Source: JBKHDT01 sp046541195
GTDB lineage: Bacteria; Pseudomonadota; Gammaproteobacteria; Halothiobacillales; Halothiobacillaceae
Assembly: GCA_046541195.1 (NCBI GenBank)
Contig: JBKHDT010000056.1
Location: forward strand, 1-15,181
Direction: 5' to 3'
DNA length: 15,181 nt
Part shown: positions 1-7,057 of the stretch, piece after piece
Layout of the letters: each line of letters begins with the position of its first letter
How positions within the stretch are numbered: the stretch's first letter is position 1
Position numbers and translations under genes: made by a program
The notes under the pieces: model-generated
Seen by the model: the letters and a program-made list of their open reading frames with translations, nothing else
Told to the model about the DNA's origin: nothing
Database searches by the model: none

Positions 1-353
1 TGCTGTTTCAGTTCTACGTCGCCAACGGGCGGCTGTCCTGCCAGCTTTACCAGCGCAGTGCGGACGTGTTCCTCGGGGTGCCGTTCAACATCGCCAGCTA
101 TGCGCTGCTGACCATGATGGTTGCCCAGGTCACCGGCCTGAAGCCCGGCGAGTTCGTCCATACCCTCGGGGACGCGCACCTGTACAGCAACCACCTGGAC
201 CAGGCCCGGCTGCAACTGACCCGCGAACCGCGGCCGCTGCCGACCATGACCCTCAACCCGGATCGGCGGGAGATCGACAGCTTCGTGTTCGAGGACTTCA
301 CCCTGAGCGGGTATGACCCCCATCCACATATCAAGGCTGCCGTGGCGGTGTGA
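1..353 (+). CDS. thyA: Thymidylate synthase, 3' part (5' end outside window)
   Basis: Thymidylate synthase makes dTMP from dUMP using methylenetetrahydrofolate and releases dihydrofolate. The window opens in its reading frame (first full codon at position 3) and shows about 116 C-terminal residues ending at TGA 351-353. Visible family motifs are QLYQRSADVFLGVPFNIASY (dUMP phosphate and base binding), the GDAHLYSNH segment and the C-terminal FEDFTLSGYDPHPHIKA block with a terminal hydrophobic tail. By comparison with E. coli ThyA, the catalytic Cys of the PPCH motif should lie only a few codons before the left edge, so it cannot be checked here. folA follows 29 bp downstream on the same strand, the common thyA-folA arrangement in which the second enzyme recycles the dihydrofolate made by the first. 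Identity is very secure; only the start is missing. Confidence 0.97.
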   Translation, partial: LFQFYVANGRLSCQLYQRSADVFLGVPFNIASYALLTMMVAQVTGLKPGEFVHTLGDAHLYSNHLDQARLQLTREPRPLPTMTLNPDRREIDSFVFEDFTLSGYDPHPHIKAAVAV

Positions 354-382
354 CAGCCTGAACGCGGCCCAGTGAAATCACC

Positions 383-877
383 ATGCATATCAGTCTGATC
401 TCCGCACTGGCACAGAACAACGTCATTGGCGACGGCAACCGCCTGCCCTGGCGTTTGCCGGCTGATCTCAAGCGATTCAAGACCCTGACCATGGGCAAGC
501 CGATCGTGATGGGCCGGCGAACCTACGAGTCGATCGGCAGGCTGCTGCCGGGACGGCAGACCATCATTATCAGCCGCAATCCCGAATTCCGGGTCGAGGG
601 TGCCACGGTCGTTCACGGGCTGGACGAGGCGCTGGAGGCAGCCGGCGACGCCGAAGAAACCATGATCTGTGGCGGGGCGGACATCTACTTCCAGTTTCTG
701 CCCAGGGCGGACCGGATGTACCTGACACTCGTTCACGACGACGTCCCCGGAGATGCGCATTTTCCCGCCTTCAACCGCCGCGAGTGGGACACGATTGAAG
801 AAGAGCATCATCCGGCGGATGCAGACAATCCCCATCCCTACAGCTTTTTGACCCTGGCGCGTCGTCGGGACGACTGA
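383..877 (+). CDS. folA: Dihydrofolate reductase
   Basis: This 164-residue protein has the usual length of bacterial type I dihydrofolate reductase, which reduces dihydrofolate to tetrahydrofolate with NADPH in the cytosol. Motifs in order are the N-terminal SLISALAQNNVIG strand and Met20-type loop, LPW at 21-23 followed by the catalytic acid Asp28, the NADPH-binding segment MGRRTYESIG (about 43-52), the LPGRQTIIISR strand and the Gly-Gly turn MICGGADIY (about 94-102). The C-terminal part has the TLVHDDVPGDAHFP pattern of the family. The ATG at 383 is the natural family start (MHISLISA). The sequence before it is only weakly Shine-Dalgarno-like. It lies 29 bp after thyA and is probably co-transcribed with it. 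Being the trimethoprim target type, it shows no sign of being a plasmid-borne dfr variant. Confidence 0.97.
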   Translation: MHISLISALAQNNVIGDGNRLPWRLPADLKRFKTLTMGKPIVMGRRTYESIGRLLPGRQTIIISRNPEFRVEGATVVHGLDEALEAAGDAEETMICGGADIYFQFLPRADRMYLTLVHDDVPGDAHFPAFNRREWDTIEEEHHPADADNPHPYSFLTLARRRDD

Positions 878-1175
878 ACCGGCGCCCTAGGCTTCGGTCC
901 GGAACCCGCGGTTGCCTGCGGCTGTCCATGGTTGCATGGCACCCACAGCAGTCGCATCATTGAGGGCAGTCTGCACGAATGCTTCAGACGCCCGATCGGG
1001 GGATGGATGCCCCATCGAGCAACCGCGTGGCAGGGCGCCGATGCCTTGCACGAAAACATGACGCGTTCGTGCGGGAACTCCTTGGAATTTCTTCGAAAGC
1101 GTCCGGCCAGGGCGCTTGTCAAAACGCCCTGAAGCCACCGAGCATCAACCCCGCTCGCCTGCAGGAGAGCCCATC
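878..1175 (+). other. Gap after folA with inverted repeats, no gene seen
   Basis: About 298 bp without a convincing gene. Short open frames here lack ribosome sites and family motifs. It holds three inverted repeats. One is a two-part hairpin at 921-949 (GCTGT/ACAGC outside CCATG/CATGG, with a GTTG loop). The second is a 7-bp perfect repeat at 1048-1054 and 1066-1072 (GCACGAA/TTCGTGC). The third is CAGGGCG/CGCCCTG at 1108-1114 and 1125-1131. None is followed by a T-run, so none is a classical intrinsic terminator. A very weak promoter-like pair, TTGCAT (932) and CATCAT (955) with 17 bp between, is also present. The region may carry folA termination and the promoter of the next gene. Confidence 0.5.
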
Positions 1176-1619
1176 ATGAGCCCCGATCTTCGAGACGAAC
1201 ACCGTTACGAGCCGCCGCTGATCACCCTGCTCAACCGGCTGTACGATGTACTGCAGGCCCGACGAGGCATACTCAGCACCGGACTGTTCCTGGCCGGTGC
1301 GCTGTTTCTCATGCAGTGGCAGGCACTGGCCTCGAGCAGCGTTCAGGGCTACCCGGCGCTCGGCGTTCCCCTGATCGCCCTGGCCATTGCGCTGATGGTG
1401 GCGCCCCTGCCGCTGGTCGCGACCCTGCTGGTCTGGCACGTTCGACTTCGAGAGGAGTACCTGGGCTTTCGGGACATGCACTGGCTGCAGAGCATGGTCG
1501 AGCGCCACCCCTCGCTCGCGCTGCCCTTTCGCCCCTACCTCGAATCGAGAACGCCGGTTCATGTCAACGCTCTGAGGAAGATCTGGCCGCGGCTGATCCG
1601 GGCCGAAGAACGCCAGTGA
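1176..1619 (+). CDS. Unrecognised small inner-membrane protein, two TM helices
   Basis: I do not recognise this 147-residue protein. The ATG at 1176 is preceded by a good ribosome site (GCAGGAGAG, 1161-1169), so the in-frame codon 60 bp upstream is not needed. A polar N-terminal stretch (about 1-32) is followed by two hydrophobic segments, roughly 33-53 (ILSTGLFLAGALFLMQW region) and 62-88 (ALGVPLIALAIALMVAPLPL region). A basic, amphipathic C-terminal tail of about 60 residues rich in Arg, Trp and His comes after. The pattern suggests a helical hairpin with both ends in the cytosol, judged from Arg-rich flanks. It lies just upstream of the TonB-dependent receptor on the same strand, 161 bp away, so a shared function in outer-membrane uptake is possible but unproven. 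Confidence 0.8.
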   Translation: MSPDLRDEHRYEPPLITLLNRLYDVLQARRGILSTGLFLAGALFLMQWQALASSSVQGYPALGVPLIALAIALMVAPLPLVATLLVWHVRLREEYLGFRDMHWLQSMVERHPSLALPFRPYLESRTPVHVNALRKIWPRLIRAEERQ

Positions 1620-1780
1620 ACCTTGGCACCTGGTCGGGCAGGAAAACCCCGGCCGGACCCGCATCGGAGGGCACGAGCGGCCCGGCCCCGACGAGGTCCG
1701 GGACACGGGACCCAGAATCGCCCGGTGCCCGTCTGCCGGGCCGGTCAGGACAATGCACGCAGCCTTTGATCCCAAGCAGG
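1620..1780 (+). promoter_or_regulatory. Structured leader before the TonB-dependent receptor gene
   Basis: The 161 bp between the small membrane protein and the receptor are very GC-rich and can form successive stems: GGCCGG 1651-1656 with CCGGCC 1682-1687, GGTCC 1695-1699 with GGACC 1708-1712, and GCCCGG 1720-1725 with CCGGGC 1736-1741. A GTCAGGACA stretch near 1744-1752 faintly recalls the 3' end of cobalamin riboswitches, but I cannot place the conserved core. Whether this is a true regulatory leader or just GC-rich spacer cannot be settled by eye. Confidence 0.25.
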
Positions 1781-3811
1781 ATGTTCGCCGGGATGCTGGC
1801 CGCACTGGGCTTGCTTGCCGGTCCGGCAGCGGGCGACGAAACCCGCCTGCTGAGCCCGGTCACACTCACCGCACCGGGGCTTGAACGACCCGACGACGAT
1901 TACCCCGCGGCCTTCAGCTGGATTGACCACGAGGACATGGCCGCGGGGCGCAGCCTTCTGCAGCCAACCGATGCCCTGTCGCACGCACCCGGCGTGCTGG
2001 TCCAGAACCGGCACAACTTCGCGCAAAATCCGCGGGTGTCGATCCGCGGTTTCGGCAGTCGCGCGCCTTTTGGCATCCGGGGCATTCGGTTGCGTCTCGA
2101 CCGTATTCCCCTGACCACCGTCGACGGTCAATCCCAGACTGACCTGATCGACCCCCGGTTGCTGGAACGCATCGAAGTGATCCGCGGCGCCAACGCGGTC
2201 TACGAAGGCAACGCCAGCGGCGGGCTGATCGACTTTCACACGGTCGACCCGACCCGAAACCCGGCAGTTGCGGCGGGGATCATGGCGGGTTCCCATGGCT
2301 TGCGGCAGGCCCATGGCCGCCTCACGACAAGCCAGGACCAGCTGACGGGCACCCTGTCCGCGACCGGCCTTGAGCTTGCGGGTGCACGGGCCAATGCCCG
2401 GGTTCGGCGCGCCAACGCGGCCCTTCGGCTGGTCCATCGCGGTCCGGCGCGAGAACATTTCCTGGCGCTGTACCGACTGGACAACCCCCGCGCCGAAGAT
2501 CCTGGCGGCCTGACACGCGCACAGTGGAAGCAGGACCGCAACCAGGCCGCGCCGCTCGCAGCGCGCATGAACGCGGGTCAGCGAGTCCGGCAGACCCTGC
2601 TGGCCACGGGTTTCGAGTGGCAGGGCGAATCGAATGCCCACGGCGGCGCAAGGCTGTGGATGACCCGCAGGGACTTTCGGCAGCAACTGCCCTTTCCCGG
2701 CGACAGCCTGGTGTCCTATGCGCGGCAATCCTGGGGCGTTGACCTGGCCCGGGGCGGTACGCGGGCCGGAATCGAGTGGCGTGGCGGCCTGTCGCTTGCC
2801 CGGCAGGAAGACGAGCGCAACCGGCACTGCCGGTCGATCTCGTTACAGCCTGAGCCCTGCCGCAGCGGACGGCAGGATGACCTGGCGCTGGACCAGCGCG
2901 AGCGGGCCGAAAATCTCGGCCTGCGCCTGGAGCTCTCCGGCAGGGGACCGGGCGGGCGCTGGACCCTTGGCCTGCGCCATGACCGCCTGCGCATGAGTAT
3001 CGACGACCACCTGAAGGTCGGCGGCCTTGACCGCTCGGGCAACCGGGATTACGGCCTGAACAGTTACAGCCTGGGGTACGGCAAGAACCTTGGGCGCGGC
3101 TGGTTCGCCTTCGCGCATTACGCGACCAGCTTTGAGGCGCCAACGTTTACCGAATTCGCCAATCCGGCAGGCAGCGGCTTCCGACCCGGCCTGACACCGC
3201 AACGGGCCCGCAGCCTCGAGGCAGGGCTTCGGGGCCAGGGGGCGAATCATCAGCTGGAGCTGACCCTGTTCGCGGTTCGGGTGCGGGACGAGATCATCGT
3301 GGATGACAATCCCGGGGCAGCCCCGGACGACGAGCGCAGCTTTTATCGCAATGCGGACCGCACCCGACGAGTCGGCGCGGAGTTCGGCGCACGCTGGTGG
3401 CCCGACCCCCTGCCCGGTCTCGGCCTTCAGGCCGTGGCGACCGCGATGGACGCCCGTTTCGAACGGGACCAAAAGGGTCGGCTTCCGGGGTTGCCGACCA
3501 CCTCCCTGTTACTGGACGCCGAGTATCGTGCCGGCAGCGGTCGCTTCGGCGGATTGACCGCGCGCTACATCGGGCCGCGATATGCCGACGATGCCAACAC
3601 GACCCGGGTTGCAGGCCAGACCGTCGTGGACCTGAGGCTCGGGCAGACGCTGCGTGGTGTCCGCGGCGAACTGGAGCTGTTCCTGGGCATCGACAACCTG
3701 TGTGATCGGGACGCGCTCGACAACCTGCGGGTCAATGCCCGCAATGGACGCTACTACGAGCCGGCACCCGGACGCACCTTTCATGCCGGTCTGAACTGGC
3801 GCCACCGCTGA
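1781..3811 (+). CDS. TonB-dependent outer-membrane receptor, YncD/PqqU-like plug
   Basis: This is a TonB-dependent receptor of about 676 residues that would import a scarce ligand across the outer membrane. A signal peptide is visible (MFAGMLAALGLLAGPAAG), then a TonB-box-like SPVTLTAPG at about 25-33. The plug domain (about 43-157) has RVSIRGFGSRAPFGIRG, VDGQSQ and ERIEVIRGANAVYEGNASGG. These resemble E. coli YncD (PqqU, a PQQ importer) and the FecA-type branch. The RLDNPRAEDPGGLTRAQW segment in the barrel also fits that group. Cys350 and Cys360 could form a disulfide in an outer loop. The start is uncertain. ATG 1781 has no usable ribosome site, ATG 1793 has AGGA 11 nt upstream, and TTG 1766 would add a basic n-region. 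The protein ends in WRHR rather than the usual terminal aromatic residue. The ligand cannot be told from sequence. Confidence 0.9.
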   Translation: MFAGMLAALGLLAGPAAGDETRLLSPVTLTAPGLERPDDDYPAAFSWIDHEDMAAGRSLLQPTDALSHAPGVLVQNRHNFAQNPRVSIRGFGSRAPFGIRGIRLRLDRIPLTTVDGQSQTDLIDPRLLERIEVIRGANAVYEGNASGGLIDFHTVDPTRNPAVAAGIMAGSHGLRQAHGRLTTSQDQLTGTLSATGLELAGARANARVRRANAALRLVHRGPAREHFLALYRLDNPRAEDPGGLTRAQWKQDRNQAAPLAARMNAGQRVRQTLLATGFEWQGESNAHGGARLWMTRRDFRQQLPFPGDSLVSYARQSWGVDLARGGTRAGIEWRGGLSLARQEDERNRHCRSISLQPEPCRSGRQDDLALDQRERAENLGLRLELSGRGPGGRWTLGLRHDRLRMSIDDHLKVGGLDRSGNRDYGLNSYSLGYGKNLGRGWFAFAHYATSFEAPTFTEFANPAGSGFRPGLTPQRARSLEAGLRGQGANHQLELTLFAVRVRDEIIVDDNPGAAPDDERSFYRNADRTRRVGAEFGARWWPDPLPGLGLQAVATAMDARFERDQKGRLPGLPTTSLLLDAEYRAGSGRFGGLTARYIGPRYADDANTTRVAGQTVVDLRLGQTLRGVRGELELFLGIDNLCDRDALDNLRVNARNGRYYEPAPGRTFHAGLNWRHR

Positions 3812-3822
3812 GCGACGCCCTC

Positions 3823-3841
3823 GCCGACGACAGACATCGGC
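3823..3841. terminator. Possible weak bidirectional terminator hairpin
   Basis: An inverted repeat, GCCGA 3823-3827 and TCGGC 3837-3841 with a 9-nt loop, lies in the 70-bp gap between the convergent 3' ends of the receptor gene and pgm. Position suits a shared terminator. The stem is short and neither side has a T-run, so support is weak. Confidence 0.2.
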
Positions 3842-3881
3842 AGGTCGGTCCGCCTGGTCCCCCACGCCAGCTTGTTGCCGA

Positions 3882-5534
3882 TCAGCTTCCGGCTCGCGCC
3901 AGGGCCGCGGAAACAATGGCCTCGGCCTCCGACTGGATCTGCTCGAGGTGGCTCTCGCTGACGAAGCTCTCCGCGTAGATCTTGTAGATATCCTCGGTGC
4001 CCGAGGGACGCGCCGCAAACCAGCCGTTCCGCGTGGTCACCTTCAGGCCGCCGAGTGGTGCGTCATTGCCCGGCGCCCGCGTCAGACGGTGCTCGATCGG
4101 CTCGCCGGCGAGTGTCTGCGCGTCGACCGCTTCCGGCGACAGCGAGGCCAGAACCGCCTTTTGCGACCGGTTTGCAGCCGCATCCCGCCGGGCGTAATAA
4201 GGCATGCCATGATGATCGGCCAGGTCATTGAAGCGCACCCAGGGATCGCGCTCGGTGACCGCCAGCATCTCGGCTGCCAGCAGCCCGAGGATCATGCCGT
4301 CCTTGTCGGTGGTCCACACGCCGCCATCACGACGCAGGAAGGTTGCTCCGGCCGATTCCTCGCCGCCGAAACCCAGCGTTCCGGCCGTCAGGCCCGGCTG
4401 GAACCACTTGATGCCGACCGGCACCTCGACAAGCGGACGACCGAGCCCGGCCGCGACCCGGTCGATCAGTGAGCTGGAAACCACCGTTTTCCCGATGCCG
4501 AGACTCGGGCCCCACTCCGGCCGATGCGTGAACAGGTATTCGATGCAGACGGCCAGGTAGTGATTGGGATTCATCAGCCCGCCTTCGGGGGTCACGATCC
4601 CGTGGCGGTCGCCATCGGTGTCGTTGCCGAAGGCAATATCGTAACGGTCCTTGAGATCGATCAGGCTTGCCATGGCGAAGGCCGACGAGCAGTCCATCCG
4701 GATCTTGCCGTCATGGTCGCAGGTCATGAAGGCAAAGCGCGGATCAACCCGGTCGTTCACGACCTGCAGGTCCAGCCCGTAGACCTCGGCGATCGGCTCG
4801 AAGAACGGCAGGTTCGCCCCACCGAGCGGATCCACGCCGATCGAGACACCGGCCCGCGCGATTGCCTGCATGTCAATGACACTGCCGAGCGCCTTCACGT
4901 ACGGCATGATGAAGTCATGCGGCCGAGCCAGAGCCGACTTGATCGCCCGCTCGAACGGCAGACGACGAACCTCGCGATTTTCAGCCCGCATCAGCGCGTT
5001 GGCGCGATCCTGGATCTTGCGGGTGGCATCGGTGTCGGCGGGGCCGCCATGGGTCGGGTTGTACTTGAACCCGCCATCCTCCGGCGGGTTGTGGGAGGGT
5101 GTGACCACCACACCGTCCGCCAGCCCCCCCTGGCGACCCGCGTTGTAGGCGATGATCGCCTGGGAAATGACCGGCGTGGGCGTGGGCCGGTGGCCTTCCT
5201 GGTAGATCACGGGCACGTCGTTGGCCACCAGGACCTCCAGCGCCGTGACAAAGGCCGGCCAGGCCAGCGCATGCGTATCCAGTCCGATCATCAGCGGCCC
5301 GTCCACGCCTTCGGCGCGTCGATACTCGGCGATCGCCTGGGCAATGGCGGCAATGTGCATGTCGTTGAAGCTCTGCTTCAGGCTGCTGCCCCGATGCCCG
5401 GAGGTTCCGAAGGAAACCTGCTGTCCGGGGTCCTCCACGTCCGGCTGCTGCGTGTAATACGCGCTGATGAGTTTCGGAACGTCCACGAGCATGTCTTGCG
5501 TGGCCGGCTTGCCGGCATTCGGATGCACTGCCAT
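3882..5534 (-). CDS. pgm: Phosphoglucomutase, alpha-D-glucose-specific (Pgm type)
   Basis: This 550-residue enzyme matches the length of E. coli Pgm (546) and should interconvert glucose 1-phosphate and glucose 6-phosphate in the cytosol. That links glycogen, sugar-nucleotide and glycolytic metabolism. The N-terminus MAVHPNAGKPA is that of the family, so I chose ATG at 5534 over the upstream frame, which is open for 118 more codons only because of high GC. A ribosome-like ACAGGTT lies 6-8 nt before it. Motifs in order are VSFGTSGHRGSS (substrate loop), the phosphoserine loop TPSHNPPEDGG, the metal-binding FGNDTDGDRHG (family E. coli form: NDPDYDRHG), the sugar loop GFGGEESAGA and the phosphate loop ARPSGTEDIYKIYAES. 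The gene faces away from the STAS gene across 375 bp and converges on the receptor gene. All key residues appear intact. Confidence 0.97.
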   Translation of the reverse strand: MAVHPNAGKPATQDMLVDVPKLISAYYTQQPDVEDPGQQVSFGTSGHRGSSLKQSFNDMHIAAIAQAIAEYRRAEGVDGPLMIGLDTHALAWPAFVTALEVLVANDVPVIYQEGHRPTPTPVISQAIIAYNAGRQGGLADGVVVTPSHNPPEDGGFKYNPTHGGPADTDATRKIQDRANALMRAENREVRRLPFERAIKSALARPHDFIMPYVKALGSVIDMQAIARAGVSIGVDPLGGANLPFFEPIAEVYGLDLQVVNDRVDPRFAFMTCDHDGKIRMDCSSAFAMASLIDLKDRYDIAFGNDTDGDRHGIVTPEGGLMNPNHYLAVCIEYLFTHRPEWGPSLGIGKTVVSSSLIDRVAAGLGRPLVEVPVGIKWFQPGLTAGTLGFGGEESAGATFLRRDGGVWTTDKDGMILGLLAAEMLAVTERDPWVRFNDLADHHGMPYYARRDAAANRSQKAVLASLSPEAVDAQTLAGEPIEHRLTRAPGNDAPLGGLKVTTRNGWFAARPSGTEDIYKIYAESFVSESHLEQIQSEAEAIVSAALARAGS

Positions 5535-5656
5535 GATGTAACCTGTTTCGCGGTGGTGGGCTTGGAAGGTTTCGGGGCGGACATCGGCACCCATCGGGAT
5601 ACTGGCTCGACATCCTCCCGGCAGGCCGCCAGGGGACGACCTGCAGCAAGTCTGCC

Positions 5657-5683
5657 AAAAACCCGGGAAGAGGCGAAGCCCGG
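5657..5683 (-). terminator. Terminator-like hairpin plus T-run in the pgm leader
   Basis: Read on the minus strand, CCGGG (5683-5679) and CCCGG (5667-5663) form a 5-bp GC stem with an 11-nt loop. It is followed by G and five Ts (5661-5657). This looks like a short intrinsic terminator about 125-150 nt upstream of the pgm start. If transcription begins upstream of it, it could act as an attenuator; otherwise it may be chance. The T-run touches the sigma-54-like element, so both readings cannot easily be functional together. Confidence 0.25.
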
Positions 5684-5823
5684 CGCGTGACGAAAAGCAT
5701 GACGACGCGCGCAAATCGCGCCCGGAAGGCCATTGCACGCGCCCGGCACGGCGGGCTAGCGCGCACGGCATTCGCAGGAAAACCGGCACGGATCGCCGCA
5801 AGCCCGGCACCTGCCGGGTGATC

Positions 5824-5844
5824 GACCGGCTTGTGACCGGCTTG
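5824..5844. repeat. Tandem direct repeat GACCGGCTTG, 11-bp period
   Basis: Two identical copies of GACCGGCTTG (5824-5833 and 5835-5844) are separated by a single T. The period is close to one helical turn, which puts both copies on the same DNA face, as in many activator or repressor sites. They sit 66-86 bp upstream of the STAS start and just after the 5803-5818 palindrome. The regulator is unknown. Confidence 0.45.
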
Positions 5845-5909
5845 CGCCATGACGCGACAGGGCATCCACGCCCTGCATGGGAAAACATCAGGGGTTAGAG
5901 AAGCACAGC

Positions 5910-6248
5910 ATGCAGATCCAAGACGAATTGAACGACGATATTCTGGTAGTCCGACCCGAAGGGCGGCTTGACAGCAACACGGCTCCGGATTTCGAGCAGT
6001 ACCTGCTGGGCAAGCTCGAGGAGCAACCGCGGGTGGTGATCGATTTCACCGGCGTCGACTACGTGTCCAGCGCGGGACTTCGAGTGCTGCTGATGGGTGC
6101 CAAGCGCGTCCGGCAGAGCCAGGGCAGGCTCGCGCTCTGCGGGCTGCAGGACACCATCCGGCAGGTCTTCGAGATCAGCGGCTTCCTGACGATTCTCGAG
6201 GTTTGCGACGACTGCGCGCGGGCAAGGGAACAGGTGGGTGCGGCATGA
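5910..6248 (+). CDS. STAS-domain anti-sigma-factor antagonist (RsbV/SpoIIAA-like)
   Basis: A single STAS domain of 112 residues, the usual size for anti-sigma-factor antagonists. Such proteins bind an RsbW-type kinase when unphosphorylated and free its partner, often a sigma factor. The central DFTGVDYVSSAGLRVLL motif keeps the phosphorylatable serine (Ser54, next to Ser53), and the N-terminal VVRPEGRLDSNTAPDFEQ strand-helix is typical. The start at 5910 is chosen because AGAGAAG (5896-5902) lies before it and the family begins here. ATG 5877 would add eleven unlike residues. The stop overlaps the ATG of the acetolactate decarboxylase gene (ATGA), implying translational coupling. An RsbW-like kinase lies downstream at 7403. 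No matching SpoIIE-type phosphatase or sigma factor is present in the window. Confidence 0.93.
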   Translation: MQIQDELNDDILVVRPEGRLDSNTAPDFEQYLLGKLEEQPRVVIDFTGVDYVSSAGLRVLLMGAKRVRQSQGRLALCGLQDTIRQVFEISGFLTILEVCDDCARAREQVGAA

Positions 6249-7057
6249 TCCGCCCCTCGGAGGCGTTTCGGCAGGCGCTGGAGGCGGAGGCCGGCCGGAC
6301 CGGCCTGTCGCCGCAGGCCCTGCTGGCAGCCCTGGAAGACAAGCCCGCCACGGCATCCCCCGCGACCCTGTACGTGTCGGCCCCGGTCAACGCCCTGGTG
6401 GAAGGCATCTACCGCGAGGACACCACCGTGGCCGACGTCCTGCGTCACGGCGACATGGGTCTGGGCACGTTCAATGACCTGGACGGCGAGATGGTCGTCA
6501 TCGACGGCGAGGTGCACCAGTTGCGATCGGACGGGGAAGCCTACGCCGTCTCGCCCGAGACCCGGACCCCCTTTGCGGCCGTGACCTTCTTTCGGCCCTA
6601 CAGCGAAGAGCACATCCGCCAGCGGCTTGATCACGCAGGCTTCCTGGCGCTGCTCGACCGGCTGATCCCCTCCAGGAACATGCTGTACGCCTTGCGGGTC
6701 GAGGGTCGGTTCGCCAGCGTCCGCACGCGTTCGGTGCCCCGCCAGGACGCCTACCGGCCGCTGGTCGAGGTCGCCCGGGAACAGCCCGAATTCGATTTCG
6801 CGGATGTGGACGGCACGATGGTGGGCTTCTGGACCCCGTCATTCCTCAGCTCGGTCGCGGTACCCGGCTACCATCTGCACTTTCTGACGCAGGACCGCCG
6901 TCACGGGGGGCATCTGCTCGAATGTGCTCCGGTGGATATCCGGATCTCGTTGCAGCACGTGCCGCAAATGGCGCTGGGACTGCCGATGACCCTCGATTAC
7001 CTGACGGCCGAGTTCGGTCGTGATACCCAAAGGGATCTGGACGAAGCCGAGCACTGA
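6245..7057 (+). CDS. Acetolactate decarboxylase
   Basis: Acetolactate decarboxylase (BudA/AlsD/AldB family) converts 2-acetolactate to acetoin and CO2, usually as overflow of pyruvate, limiting acid formation. Family motifs are all visible: GLGTFNDLDGEMVVIDGEVHQ at about 72-92 with the conserved Glu82, TPFAAVTFF (108-116), LRVEGRFASVRTRSVPRQ (150-167) with Arg162, and VPGYHLHFLTQDRRHGGH (206-223). His210, His212 and His223 should bind the metal ion. At 270 residues it is somewhat longer than many homologues. The extra part is a helical N-terminal stretch of about 40 residues without a hydrophobic core, so the enzyme is probably cytosolic. The start at 6245 forms an ATGA overlap with the STAS gene. 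No acetolactate synthase (alsS) or LysR regulator is beside it, unlike classical budA/alsSD operons. Named alsD or budA in other species. Confidence 0.95.
   Translation: MIRPSEAFRQALEAEAGRTGLSPQALLAALEDKPATASPATLYVSAPVNALVEGIYREDTTVADVLRHGDMGLGTFNDLDGEMVVIDGEVHQLRSDGEAYAVSPETRTPFAAVTFFRPYSEEHIRQRLDHAGFLALLDRLIPSRNMLYALRVEGRFASVRTRSVPRQDAYRPLVEVAREQPEFDFADVDGTMVGFWTPSFLSSVAVPGYHLHFLTQDRRHGGHLLECAPVDIRISLQHVPQMALGLPMTLDYLTAEFGRDTQRDLDEAEH

Larger units (their letters stand above)
5535..5909. promoter_or_regulatory. Divergent intergenic region, pgm / STAS gene, with hairpins and repeats
   Basis: These 375 bp separate pgm (minus) from the STAS gene (plus) and must hold the promoters of both. No gene is convincing here. 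Visible structure: a hairpin with T-run on the minus strand (5657-5683), a near-perfect palindrome CCCGGCA-CC-TGCCGGG at 5803-5818, two copies of GACCGGCTTG at 5824-5833 and 5835-5844 (11-bp period), and a hairpin CAGGGC-ATCCAC-GCCCTG at 5858-5875. On the minus strand, 5657 to 5642 reads TGGCAGACTTGCTGCA. This has the GG-N10-GC spacing of a sigma-54 promoter, with mismatches to the consensus. No clear sigma-70 pair was found. Confidence 0.5.

Noticed and set aside
1620..1760. Cobalamin riboswitch before the receptor
   Set aside because: Only a short GTCAGGACA-like tail matches. The conserved core with GGTG and CCCGCNACTG in the right order is not found.
1316..1780. An open frame running upstream into the receptor gene, suggesting a longer protein
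   Set aside because: It overlaps the well-supported membrane protein gene, its translation is low-complexity, and the signal peptide begins near 1781.
1753..1890. Possible frameshift at the receptor start, with AGGA and ATG 1753 in another frame
   Set aside because: The +1 frame gives no signal peptide, whereas the receptor frame has a clear hydrophobic core from 1781.
4524..5690. Long plus-strand open frame of 388 codons
   Set aside because: It is the antisense shadow of pgm in GC-rich DNA and has no family motifs.
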